Assembly (NCBI GenBank): GCA_038049695.1
Contig: CP142457.1
Location: forward strand, 62,678,501 to 62,742,500
DNA: 64,000 bases
Reading direction: 5' to 3'
Source of the DNA: Cinnamomum chago
Taxonomy: Eukaryota > Streptophyta > Magnoliopsida > Laurales > Lauraceae
Both the position numbers and the translations under genes were made by a program. The notes below the pieces were generated by a model that saw only the letters and a list, made by a program, of their open reading frames with translations, did not search any database and was not told the origin of the DNA. Below, piece by piece: positions 10,396-22,700 of this stretch (its first letter is position 1; each line of letters opens with the position of its first letter).

Positions 10396-11879
10396 CAAAG
10401 CTCTCCTTTCTGCACTGTTTTATTTCTCTAGATGCTGCTCTTCCTGTATTTTAGTTTCATTTCCATTGATTTTCCATGTATTTTCTCTAACGGGTAATCT
10501 GTTTTCTTCTCTTGGTTGGTTGGCATCTGCTCTCTCTGCATTGGTTGGCATCTGTATATGGGCTGTTTTAATTATGAATTGATTAATTGGCGATAAAAGA
10601 AGGCTGCGCAGCTGGGTATAAATATTGATCCCCACCTGCAGTGGGATAAGAGTGTGTGAGTTCAAGTTTTTCTTTTAAATGTGGTTAGGACATCTCATTT
10701 AGTTTACTTCAATTAACTGGGGCTGTTAAGTTTTACACTCATTTTCTTGTTAATTACTTGAAACTGAAGTCTACAACTCAGTTATCAGTGTTTCTACTAG
10801 TTTTATTTTAATTTTCCCCCTTTTTCCCAACCATCTTTTCCCATCATTTCCTCTACTTAAGATAACATAGGCATCAAAATATAATACTTACTATGCGCAT
10901 GTGCATCTTCTTGTAACTAAAACCATATGTTACTTCCAGTTGTCCAACCCCCCCCCCCCCCTCGATTTTCACGTAAAAAAACCCCTTAAAGTAGAAATAT
11001 AAGACGGAGGCCCCAAACACTAAATAATGAAGACTCTCTCTCTTTTGAGATTTTTACGCAAAAAAACCCCTTAAAGTTGAACACTAAATAATGAAGGTAG
11101 CGGACTTCTTTTTCATGATATCATGAATAACCAACATTCTATGATATCATGGAATCAGGACATTTGTAAATCAGATTATTCCATGATATCATGGAATAAA
11201 GGTCATCAACGACCATTATAAAGTGTTTGGAGCTGGACCCTCCGTCGTATTTCTTAACTCTTAGGGAATCTTTTCCATAACACACCCTTCCCATTTTTCA
11301 CTTGTATATATAATAAATCATCATCATCATCAAAACCTTGTCCCAACTATGTTGTAAAATTAATAATCACACAAAACCAATAAAAGGTTGAGTAGGTGCA
11401 TATGAAATCTGAGGAATGACATATTCCATATGTAAGCTTAAAGCCTTCAACAATCAAAATGCCTTCAAGGGAATGTGTATTCTACAATAGTTAAAAAAGG
11501 AGGAATCATGGTGTTCTGATGCATCATTTTCTTACAATATAATGATATGCAACTGTAAAAGCAGGGTACACTAACTGATGATCATTTATCAGTAGCCCAC
11601 AACTTGAATTCGGGAGTGTGGTCCCAATAATTTTCCTGATTGTAAGAGCATCACGGTGACTATCTTTTTACCTTCCCTGAAAGATAAGCTGACTCGAACA
11701 TGCAACTTTGTGGTTGAGATAACTAGCACCTTCAAACGATGATACGGGCTATAGTCTTACTTGACGATTTTTGTTTAGAAAAGAAAGAGAATCATCAATT
11801 TCCATCATAACTATTATTAAATATGACTTTTATATATTACCAGCAAAATGAAAAACTTGTGATGTGAGAACATGTTCTT
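10396..11879. other. Gene-free stretch downstream of the P450 gene
   Basis: This holds a short C run (10950-10961) and a partial duplication of an AAAAAACCCCTTAAAGT word (near 10975 and 11063). A palindrome cluster at 11113-11196 is listed separately. The 3' untranslated region of the P450 should be next to 11879. No other gene was recognised. Confidence 0.4.
11113..11196. repeat. Three copies of an ATGATATCAT palindrome
   Basis: TCATGATATCATGA at 11113-11126, CTATGATATCATGG at about 11139-11152 and the perfect palindrome TTCCATGATATCATGGAA at 11179-11196 lie within 84 bp. The purpose is unknown. They could be element debris or binding sites for a dimeric factor. Confidence 0.8.
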
Positions 11880-14800
11880 TTACATGGATTGTGAAGAAAC
11901 CTTAGTTATAATTGCAAGACAGTTGTCTGTGGGTCGTGGGTGGGGTAAGTATCTCACAGGGCACTCTGGGTTGAGCCGCTTGAGCCTGGACATGGATAAA
12001 TTAGAGTCAAATATGAAACTTGCATAAACAGGAACCAGATGGCATAGTTAAGGGGGAATAATGCACGACAGTATGGTATGAGTAAAAATGTTGTTAAAAT
12101 TTTTAGGAGTTGGTGTAATGGGAATGCAAGAATAAAATTGAAGTTGGTCATAAATGATGGAGAACATTTGCATTTCAAAGTGCAACTGCTTAATGCTTCC
12201 ATTTTCAATTGCTTGTGAATGTTAGGAACCTTTCCAGGGTTAAACTAGTTGTGTTCTTTGTCCCTGCCATGACCATGGCATGTGATGTAACCGAGTAAAG
12301 GTACATTTAAATGAATCCCAATTCCCAAATTACAATTGGTTCAAATACTCCCTTTTTTTTTCTTTTAATGATGGATGGTTACTAGTTCTATCATGCATTT
12401 TGTAGCAGTTTGAATATCTGGAGTTAAATGGTAGGTGACAGTTGAAAAGTTTAAGAGTCATCATGATAAGGGCATAAAATTCAATTTGAAACTCTTAATA
12501 ATGAGTAATAAAAAACTATGTGAGATGTGCAAGTTATAAAAAAAGGAACTCACTGATAGCCAAGGAGAAAGTAGTGGAGGAAAATAGAGATCTCCATCTT
12601 CGCAAGATCGTTTCCAGGGCATAACCTGGTTCCTGCTCCAAAGGGAATGAACGTTCCTGCTTTTGGTGTGTATCCCTGAATCCATTTAACCGTATAATGA
12701 ATCAGAAATTCAGATTTCTAAATAATAGTACAAACATGTGTTAAAAAAATTGCCATGCTTACATCCCATCTGGCTGGGTTAAACTTCTTTGGCTCTAAGT
12801 AAACTTCAGGATCCATGTGAACACTCCTGAACCAGACCTGAACTTTCCAGCCCTTGGGTATAATGTAACCTGAGGAAAACATAGATTATTAGGAATCTTT
12901 AATGTTTTGATTATTCTGCTAGACTGGATGGTTTTCCATGTAGAGAAGTTGCCTTTCTGTCATAATCTAATGAGATTTAGCCCCATGTTGCACTGATTTG
13001 TCCTTTCGCCCAATGAAAGAAATCCATGAAGAGAGCATAGGTTTGGACTTATGTTACATTTGGGGTCAAGTGGAACATGGATTTACTAGGCGTGACACTG
13101 TTCTCTAACCTTTTCTCATCAAAATCAATATGGGAAATATGGGGTTAAATTGAATTTTGGTGGCGAAGGAAGGAGAAAAGGTTCCCCGTGTATGAAATTT
13201 CAGATCATCACCAATTGCACAGTGTAACAGATAACCATTGTCTGAGCCAAAATCTTAAACAGAGAACAAGTTTTAGGTATACCCAATTTCTTAAATGATG
13301 CAGCTTCAATCAATACATGAACAGGTCTAATAATTAGAGTGCTTTCTCAGCATGCCACTAGGATGCCACCTCAGCAGGGTGTCGAGTCATTTGAGATTTT
13401 TTGTTGCAACTTCGATCCATAAGAGAATGATCTTGTTACATATTAATGCTTGACAGTGCTAAAGTGGCTGATAACTACAAACAAATTAGCAAACTACAGT
13501 TATTAATGAAAGGGAAACTTACCATTGATTTTGAAATCTGAGGTCGCCTGTCGGAAAACTACTGGTGAGATATTTATCCAACGTAACGTCTCATCGATCA
13601 CCTAAGAAATCAAAAGAAATTCTTTTAGTTCTACTACAGTTCTACCATAAATAACCCACAACTTTCTAACATTCGACTATTCAAATATATCAAACTTCTA
13701 TGGAGTAGATAATGATTCACCAGAAACTATCTACCAAAAAACTATGGTTCATAAGAAACTAGAGGCAAACCTTTGAAAGATACTCCATCTGTCTAACTTC
13801 TTTTAGTGTTAGTCCTTTTTGTGTTGGTGACCTATTCCTAATTATTTCCTCTTGCTCCGCCTGCAAAGAAATGGAAGAATTTTGTTTTGGTTGTCATGGG
13901 CTTATGATAACTGAATATCAAGGAATTGAAATTGCCAACAGAATTCTAGTTCCACCTTGGCTTTCTTCAAAACCTCTGGATGTTCTTGAATGAAGATTGT
14001 GGCCCAGGTGGTGATATGGCCAGAAGATTCATGGCCAGCATTCAAGTACATGATCAAAACATCAATTATCTCCTCATCAGTCAATCTTTTACCACCATCA
14101 TCTTCAACATCTATTAAGGCATCCATCATGTCTTTTTTTGCCCGAGGTGCATTTTTTGCCATCCGCACTCTTCTTTCAGTAACAGCAGATTGAAGAATCT
14201 CGACCAACTTTTTCCGAGCCTGGAAGAAAGAAATTCTCAGCCAATTGCCCATAGCAAGAAAAAAACATCCAAGGGCAGGTACTAGTGTACTTACTACTTA
14301 CACTATTGGAAGGAAAAAAAAAATGTACATAGGCCTCTGAAATGGAAACAGAAGCAGCAAAGGTTTCCTTGAGCTGGATGGAGATTAACCTGTGACTGTA
14401 GTATGGCTCATTGATTCATTTTCCTCTGAGCAAAAACCATTATGCACGCGTTTTTCACACTAATTTTTAGAAAACTCAAGATAATGTGATAATGTGTTTA
14501 TGATCCATGGACTAGATGATTGGGTAATGATAGATTATTGGAAGTTTAGCATTGAGGTATATATCTGGGGTATTATGTTTAAATGAGTAACAATCCATGG
14601 ACTAGATGATTGTGTGACCAATGGATGATGAGAAAAGAGTTTTCATAGCATGCCTCATAGAGGTGAAAATCTCAACTTGTAAGGAAGACAGTTGTGGCTC
14701 TGATTTAAACAGTTTTTTCCTAGATGGTAATTCTATAGCCATTTGTTTTTAAAGGAGTTTCTTGTTGGTGTATTTTGTGTTCTAATTTTGGCATCTTCTC

Positions 14801-17800
14801 TATACTCCCAATTTGCAGATGTTGTTATTGTCTGTGAGAAAAGGTGAGCACTTCTCTTCTTTCACTCACCAAAAAATGCAGAGCCGCCTCAGCTTCGCTT
14901 CTCTCTTTTAGAATAGGAATTACCAAAGTCATGTTTTGATCATCACTCATTCAAAAACTGACAGTATTTCCTGCATCTATAAGATCTTTTTGACTTTTCC
15001 CCTATACACCAAACATTCAGTGTGTTCACATTTAGCATATCATTATCATTATTTCTCAAAATCATGTACCATCTAGTGGGGAGTAAGCATTAAATTGTTC
15101 GAGTGGTTAGGAAGTCTAGTAATGAGCTGGAGGTCTTGGCTTCTAAACATTTGGGGCCTTACCCGATACACAGTGCTAGTGGGTGGTGTACTGGTGTTGT
15201 GTATCCGGGGTTTTACCAATAATCAACTGTAAGGGGGTTGGCGGGTTCCTTGTCAAAAAAAAAAAAAAAAAAAAAGCATTCTAATCTTAAAATTTGTAAA
15301 AAATCAGAATATAGGATCCAGGAATACATCTATTCAGAAGAATTGGAAATACAGGCAGACCATATCATTTCTTTGTAAAGAAAGAAACTATGTGATAGAA
15401 GATTCTATGACTCACCTTGAGTGCTCTATGATAAGCAAATCCAGGTAGATTGATGGCCATGGCTCTAACACCATAGTTTAAAGTTGTATATTCTCTTTCT
15501 AGGGCCTCTATCACGGGATCGCCTTCAGAGCTCAGAAATATATATGTAATTATCCTGAATGTAAGTCTTCTAAGCTCAGTCAAGAACTGAATCTTCCCCA
15601 TCCCTGCCCATTTCTCCAATGCAGATATTACGGCGGCTTCGATGAATTCGAGGTATGTGGACAGGGCTTCATCACCATTGACTGGAGCAGCTGTAAGACG
15701 GCGCAACCACCTGTGCTCTTCACGTGAAATCCCAACGAATGATTTTCTTCCGATGAGTTTGCATGTCGATTTTGGCCAGCCGGGCATGAAATGTTCATCA
15801 TCCATCAGGACTTGCTTGCAAGTTTCAGGTATTGTAATCATGATTGTTGGGCTTCCAAACATGAATGCCTTGTAAATTCCAGTGCGATTGAATCTGTGAG
15901 TATGAATTGAGTGATATGAATATTAGTATAGAAGTATAGTTGATATGATTCACCGAACTCTCCATGCTTCAAGCCTTCAACTGTAGAATAACTGTCCTGT
16001 CGTATGCAGAACCAAGCAGTTCAAAATTCAAATTTGTTGGTCTCAATGGGAGGGAGAATAGCCCAGAAGTATTACTGGTTGGATGATCTTAACCATCCAA
16101 TTTTGCCTGCTGAATTTGAGCTGTTGGCTGCTTTCATTTCAGCCATCCATCCATTTAATGGCTTCCAATCACATGGTGAGAATTGGTGTACTGCTTCCAT
16201 TTCCCACAAACAGGCAAGACAATTTGGATTGATGTACGTGTTGTATTGTTGCATTTAACATGGATGTGGCAAACACACATCTTAGAGCCAACACACTCTT
16301 GGTTGAGTGGTGTTGGCACTTAGTTTCAAAAACAGGCCCAAGGATCCAACCCCGAGTCTTCAAGTTGAAAGTATCACTTTTGACCAGTTTCCAGCATACA
16401 AGCTAAAGTATGACAACCGAATCTAACCCACTTGAATGCCAACAGGGAAATAATCTAAGCGGATTGAATATTTGGTCCATACATGGAAGGGAATGGAGGC
16501 CCTACCAAAATCTGCATTGATCCCCCTTTAAAATGGACGGTTCAAGCCAAATCATTCCTTTTGGTGTACATTGTGGGCCCAACCTAATAATGTTCATGGA
16601 CCCTTTGGAAATCTTCTGGGCTGAAGCTTATTGAAGCCTAGCCCGTGTCGCAGTTATTGGGCGGAATAATATTCAAATCTGCCTGGATCCAGACCATGGG
16701 CTGAAAGTCGGGCCGGGTCTGTTCCACCTGTGAAATTTATTTGTGTAGGGTTGGGAAGGAAAGCCCAAAAACACTTAAGTCCAGTCCACATTGAAACGGG
16801 TTTGGCCTGTTCTTTTAGGCCATGGACTGAACCGGGCCTAACCTCTGGCCCAAATGATAAACTAAGCCAGAATGGGCCTACACATTTTGGAGACCTGGCC
16901 CATCCAGACATATTTAGTATAAAGATTTTCATGAATATGAAATTTGGACTGTGTCTCGTTCTGACTTGCAAATTGCAATAGACTGGAAATGTCGTTGAAA
17001 TCAGGCTAAATAACTAAATGGGCTGGGCTCGTACAAGCTTTGGTCCAGTCTGCAAACAGCTCAGGCTGGGCAAAAACTCAGACCTTCAAGCATACATAAG
17101 CCTGTGCCAGCCTTGTATAACTACCAACCCACAAAATATGCCCAGAACCACCCATGGGCCTAAAACCAGAGCCCAAATCCAGAACACGGCACACTGGAAA
17201 AAGGGGTCTGTTTATAAATATTGAAAAGTATTTTCGCTGCCTCTACTAACGCGTTGAGGTTTTGGTAGGAATGTCTAACTAAAGAAATTCAAGAATAAAC
17301 ACCAATATAGCAACCTGGGTAACTAGCAGAATTTTTTTGGGCCCAAGAGACCTTTATGAGGTAAGAGAGGAACATACCTGGCCTAGACAATATGCTAGGG
17401 GCTACAGTCCCAGGAGAGGAGAATAATCTAGTCCAAGTGTCCAACCAATAGAACTACGACAGCAGTCCAACCCAACATGTGGGGGCCACTTCACCCACCT
17501 ACAGACATGGTGATGAGAGGTAGGTAGGTAGGTATTGGACCTAATAGTAGCCGGACAAGAGGGAGGAATAAGAGAACCAGTCAAAGGGAGCTATAAGCTA
17601 TTGTTTTAAAACTCTTTTTTGACCTGCTGCGTGTAAGGGAGTCACCTCGACTCAGTAGATCAATGGGCTGGTTAAGTCTAAATCACCAGACCCAGTAACA
17701 GGTTGCACAGCTCGGTGTAATTGATAGAAATACTTTGGGACCAAAGTCTAAGCCTACTAATCTTTTAGAAGTTCTAACTTTTGCAGAACCTAGAGTATTA

Positions 17801-19091
17801 AGTGAAAACAATTGAATTAAGATTGTTCTACGTCGGTCCCTAATGTAATCACGAGGAAAAATTTCTCCATAAAGGTTAATGATCCTCTAGGTAGAAGAAG
17901 ACATAGATGGAACTCAAAGAAGCAGTATTATAGATAGACCTGCAAACTTTCCAAAAAATTGACCTAGGATAAACTAGAACACAGATATGTCGAAAAAGAA
18001 TTTATGAAGCTTACCCAAACATAATTGGAACAAGGTTTTAAAGGTAAATACTGTCCGGGGTTAAAGCTCACTAGGCCATGTGTTGTATGTAAGTTCAAGT
18101 CTTCCATGTAGTAAAAAAATAGTTCAAGATTGCCACTGGGTTCCAGCCCAATGGAAAAGTGGGGTTAAAAACACATGCAGGTGTTAGGAGCAGATAATTC
18201 ACTGACACAGAATCCTTTTAATGAAGCACTGTATCAATCTTTCTTTGGCCCCTATCTGAATATATTACATATAATAACCACAAGACAAATTGTCCTTTTC
18301 TGTCATGGGAAAATGGGCAGTTTCAACTTTCTTTCTAAAGCCTACTGGTTTTCAAATAAAATATTAGAGCCCTTGTTGCGTAGCTTAAGTAGCTTGCATT
18401 TTATATGTGGGGGGTTGATGGTACAAACACCTCTTCACTTCAGACATTGAAAATGACAAGAAACGCCTCTGCCTTCCTTGAAACGATTGTGATGTCTTTT
18501 AAATTACTCAAACCACCTATTTGCCTCATCACTACAGGAAAACTGTTTTTTTTTTTTTTTTTAATAACAGAGGCTGTTCCGGCCCTTTTGGCGGACTAAT
18601 CTCTACTAGGCCCGGGATAATTGCCCTTAAACCTTCAATTTTCGGAAGCAAACCGTGATCTTATTTCAACTGAGCTACCGCTCAGGGTCCAGATAACTAT
18701 TACTATTACTCTAGTTATAGTAACTGTTAGGGGAACAGATCCTAATAAGAGTGTAATTAACAAACAACATGGAAGAATGTTATTCCAGTCATGGGTGGTC
18801 CAACAAAATACAAGTGCAACATTAAATTGAGAGAGAGGGAGAGGGAGAGAGGGAGCACCTGGAAACGTAGCTTGAAATGAAGGAATCAGGGTCTCCTGAC
18901 TTGAAAGCTCTCAAGAAGGACCACATGGTGCCAATCAGAGGCCAACCCAAATCACCTGGAGGCAGGGAATACCTGATTTCTCCCAATTTGGTCTCATAAA
19001 ACCACACATTAACCTGCTTGAGTAACACACAGAGGGCAGCAAAACCAGCCATAACAGTTGAGGAGAGCACCAAAATGGCCAAGAAATCCAT
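11880..19091 (-). CDS. KAO: Cytochrome P450 CYP88A, ent-kaurenoic acid oxidase
   Basis: Eight exons join to 492 codons without a break: 18859-19091, 15416-15893, 13956-14219, 13771-13860, 13523-13601, 12763-12869, 12554-12675 and 11880-11985. Every junction is GT-AG and in phase. The enzyme family carries out the three-step oxidation of ent-kaurenoic acid to GA12 at the endoplasmic reticulum, an early committed part of gibberellin synthesis. An N-terminal hydrophobic anchor (residues 3-25) is followed by the proline hinge [13 protein letters not shown]. The oxygen-binding I-helix reads AGHESS (298-303), the K-helix is ETLR (359-362), FNPARWD follows, and the haem loop is [10 protein letters not shown] with Cys436 as ligand. 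The CYP88A-like PPGDLGWP and LCPGNDLAK words and the usual length support the assignment. Intron 2 carries a SINE. The 5' part of the gene lies in a tandem duplication whose second copy is broken. CYP88A is clear; activity is inferred. Confidence 0.93.
15092..15273 (+). mobile_element. tRNA-derived SINE in P450 intron 2
   Basis: It begins with TTCGAGTGGTTAGGAAG, an A-box-like word, and ends with GGTTCCTTGTC followed by about 21 A residues. A 7-bp direct repeat AAGCATT flanks it (15085-15091 and 15274-15280). It is inserted against the direction of the host gene, so its A tail does not offer the gene a poly(A) signal. Confidence 0.8.
16284..16384 (+). mobile_element. SINE fragment
   Basis: GAGCCAACACACTCTTGGTTGAGTGGTGTTGGCACT, followed by a CAAGGATCCAACCCCGAG word and AGTATCACTTT, matches the minus-strand SINE at 8667-8789. 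No A tail or target duplication was seen, so it looks truncated at the 3' end. The reported word runs over positions 16284-16320. Confidence 0.55.
18538..18692 (-). mobile_element. SINE present in copy A only
   Basis: Read on the minus strand it has GGTAGCTCAGTTGAAATAAG, an A-box word, then a body ending in an A tail (T run at 18546-18562). The matching place in copy B (about 26545) reads CACTACAGATAACTATTAC with no insertion, so B shows the empty site. Confidence 0.75.
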
Positions 19092-21455
19092 GTGGCTGAC
19101 TCACTGACTGGGTTTTTGGTCTAGCCTAGCAGCAAAATAAATGCTTGAGGTGGGCTTTAGGATTTTAGACCCATGAACACGAAAGAGTAGCGTGGGAGCA
19201 GAGAGAGTTATAGGCCATCAATTTGAAGGAAAGCCAAAAAGCCAAGGACCCGAGCACCCCAAATGATCCTTTTTACTCCTTACGGTATGAGAGAACTATG
19301 CCGGCCTAGTTTTATTTGGCTTGTCGTTTACCCAGAAGCCTGATTCCCTCCCATGTAAAAGATCTTCTCATAAATGGAAATTTTCAGTACAGTTTGCAAT
19401 CCCACCCAGGTAATTCAGCTATCCCTCTGTTTCTCTCTTGGTCGAGTGGATGTAAGTGGAACACGTGTTGGGCTTCCAATACATGGATTGCAAATGGGCA
19501 CATATGAAGGGCCCAGATCTTTGTGGGTGAGATGCAATCAATCGAGTAACTGTTCCCTAAAGGGTGTACATGTGGATAGTTTTGATGGGACAGTGTGTGA
19601 TGAGGGGCATGTGGGTGTGTGTGGTATGTGAGTCCAATTTAGCTTGTCTCTGATATCATAGCCATGAAGACAAATTGCAGCCCCACGTGTCATATGACAT
19701 CCAATACAAGAAAGATCTATCACCATTTGATTGTTGTTGGCCGTACTGAAATAGCCCAGAAAAAAAATAAATCCATTCGTGGGCTCTGAAGTACGGGACC
19801 AAGCCCAGATTATAGCAATGGCCCACCCACAATTGGTACTGTGGGTGTTGCAATCTTTGCAGCTTCGAACCTAGGCAGAGATGATTGAATAACCAGATCA
19901 GCTGCTGTAATGTTGGAGAATGGCTATTTTACTTTGATGGATGCATATATTATATATCCGAGTTTTGTGAGGGCTTCCAAACAAGTGAATATTCTCTCTT
20001 CTTTCTTGTTTTTCTCCCTCAAAAGCATAACACACTTGACTCGGCCTGAATTGTCCGAGCCAATTTAGCTTGAAGGGGGACAAGCGCCAACTTGACTTCC
20101 ATGATATGAAAGAGTCCTATATATTACCTCGGTAAAAATAAAGTTGTGATAGAATGGCTTGCATTTTTCTTTAGTTGAGAAGTTGGATTAAATAAAGTTA
20201 CAAAGTAAGAAATAGGAAAGTAAAGTAGACAAGTCCTTGATTATGCTAATTTCCAATGGTTATAATCACTTGATTAAAGGGATGAAGGCTATGAAAAAAT
20301 TGTAATGTACATTAATGTGACATTATCGTTGACCATGTGATGGTCAATGGTAATCCAATATGCAGTGGACTATTGGCATGTTTACATTTTGTAAATGACT
20401 TGAAACTTGAAAGTAGTAGAAAAAGAAACCTTGTAACCTACCTCTACTGAAATGAAGTGGGGGTTGGTCATGACATTAATTCATTTGTGTTTGAAAAGTG
20501 AGTCGAGAGCTTATGATTTCAACTAGGAAGACAGTAAGAAGCACATTAATTTCATTTGGCAATGACAACGTTACCACCTTGGAGGTTCCCATTTAAATGA
20601 TCAAATCGACAAAAAAAGTCATGGGATTAGATTTGCTAGCAAGAATTTCGTCCTAGTCTAACTCAAGGATGGAAAAAGAGACACGAGGTGACATACCACC
20701 CACATTTTTTTTTGAGGCCTTGTGACCTTTGAACAAATAAGAGTTTCTAATTGCTTCTTGTTTTTGTAATCTTTTTCTTTGGAGTTTTACAACCATAAAA
20801 AGAAAGTTAGTGGGGTTGGTTCTAGATGGACCAAATCCTCTGGATTATATATCATCTTTGACTCTCAATTTCAGCTTGACTGAAATTCATAAAGTTGAAT
20901 GTGACGTGATAAAATTGTATGGCCCGAATGTCACGGGATTCACGTTGGATTAAGTGGTCCGCTTGGGCCAAAGTTCATCTCTAAGAAAGTCTTACATCTT
21001 TTGGTGAGTTGGATTTTGGTCCTACTAAGACTCAAATTCGACCAGATTTAAACTTATGAGATCACATGTAACTCATGTGCCATATTCTCTCCATCTGGTC
21101 AAGTGAAGTCATTTTAAGTGTGACTCTTTGGAAATTGTATATTTAATGGAGTTGGAATGGAACTATATATGGAAGCTATTTGGATGATCATCTGGAAGAT
21201 CCAAGCATTTGTAGCAAGTTGTAAGATCTACCACGGCTGGAACACAAAGATATTTGGAATGGTGCTAATGTTTATCCCATCTGATCGACTAGCAATAAGC
21301 CCCACCAAAGGTGGTGATTTCTTAAAAAACTCATGTTCAGATGAGTAAGTTACAACCCTGTTTATGGGTTGATTAAGCAGATGATGAGAAAATGAAAAAT
21401 TAACCGGCGATAGAAGTTGGAAATTAACTGGGATGTGTCTGATATTCCAACCTCT
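19092..21455. other. Upstream DNA of the P450 gene (copy A)
   Basis: The promoter side of the P450 gene. Recognisably the same sequence is found at 26925-27405 and 32222-34134 in copy B, separated there by two LTR insertions. An ATATG word at 19502-19506 corresponds to the B target site. I could not assign a TATA box, and no second gene was found. Confidence 0.5.
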
Positions 21456-22641
21456 AGTATGAAGTTAGAAATTGTAACAACCCAATCCCACATCAGAAAT
21501 GTGAGACGTTTGGATCAACCATTGGTGGAAAACTTTATTTGGGAAAAAATCACGGGTGGTAGAGGCCACCAAAAGCAAAGCACTATAAAACGAAGATTAC
21601 AAGTGAACTCACTAAACCTTTGACGTAGTTGAAACTCAATCTAAAGGACTGTGCCAACTAAAATTCTAACACTGCTATAGGAAAATCTCTTGTCATTCAC
21701 CTTAAATTCTTGATTTCATTCCTCAAGGATCACCATAGTTTCAGATGGATGATTAAAATCATAGTGGATGACTTGAAGTTACCACAAAGTTGTCTCATGA
21801 AATACTCACAATCAGTGTTCTAAAAAATGAGTCTGGATCGTTAGAGGCTTTGACCGCAAAACTAATCTTTGAGTTATCTAAGCTATTCAAAATAAACTCC
21901 CCGTGATATTCCAAAACGCTACCACAATAGGAGTGGGGCCCACCATAGATATGACCATTTGATAAAAGAAGTTGATGAGACAATCTTATGCATAATTCGT
22001 CTATCACCATTTTTTTTTTTATCAAAAAGTCAATTTTGTGGTGAGACCAACTCTTATTGAGATAAATTAAGTTTAGGAATACCATATATATTTCGAGGGG
22101 TTTTATTTTGAACAAAGTAGGATTTGCAATAGATGGGTACCACTCGGAGTTCGATTCCTTCACAGCCTAAGAGGATCCAAACTCTTTAAAAACTGGACCG
22201 GGCAATCAAATTGGGTTTAATCTGCACTGGTACCTTTATCAATCTAAAGAGGCAAAGCTGGTGGTCAAACCCATTGGAACCACAATTACTTATTTTAAAA
22301 TAATTGTTTTGTTGCATTGTTAGTTTCTACGTCACGGTTCAACCAGATTGCAGCAGATGGTCAAACTTATTTGGACGGACTGATCAACCAGCTCTCCAAC
22401 TCCAGTCATATTTTTAAAACATTGCTCACAAGAAACCACACTAATATAGATGGCATGGCTGTCCCAAAACACCCTCTTTTTTAGCCCAGCAATATATGAA
22501 GTCAAATCCTGTAATCCATGCACGGATGAAGTGACCATGTAATGTGTAAAGAAGGTGAAGACCCAGTGACCAAAGGGAAGAGGTAAGAGTTTCAGTTCAT
22601 GTCTCTTAATATGAATGATGGCAGTGGAGACTAGGGACCTA

Positions 22642-22700
<59 letters not shown>

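Larger units (their letters stand above)
15894..18858 (-). other. First intron of the P450 gene
   Basis: The 2965-bp intron separates the membrane-anchor exon from the rest of the enzyme. Donor AG|GTGC is at 18857-18858 and acceptor TCACAG ends at 15894. It contains a SINE fragment (16284-16384), a GGGCC/GGGCT-rich old repeat (about 16600-17220) and a second SINE (18538-18692). The open frames in it show no protein signature. Confidence 0.75.

Noticed and set aside
15092..15140. Possible tRNA gene
   Set aside because: The A-box-like word is part of a SINE with an A tail and target duplication. No cloverleaf with an anticodon arm can be drawn.
16730..17224. Open frames rich in GGCC-coded residues in P450 intron 1
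   Set aside because: They arise from an old GGGCC-rich repeat and occur on both strands.
21795..22163. 122-codon minus-strand open frame
   Set aside because: The same region in copy B does not keep it open, so there is no sign of selection on it.
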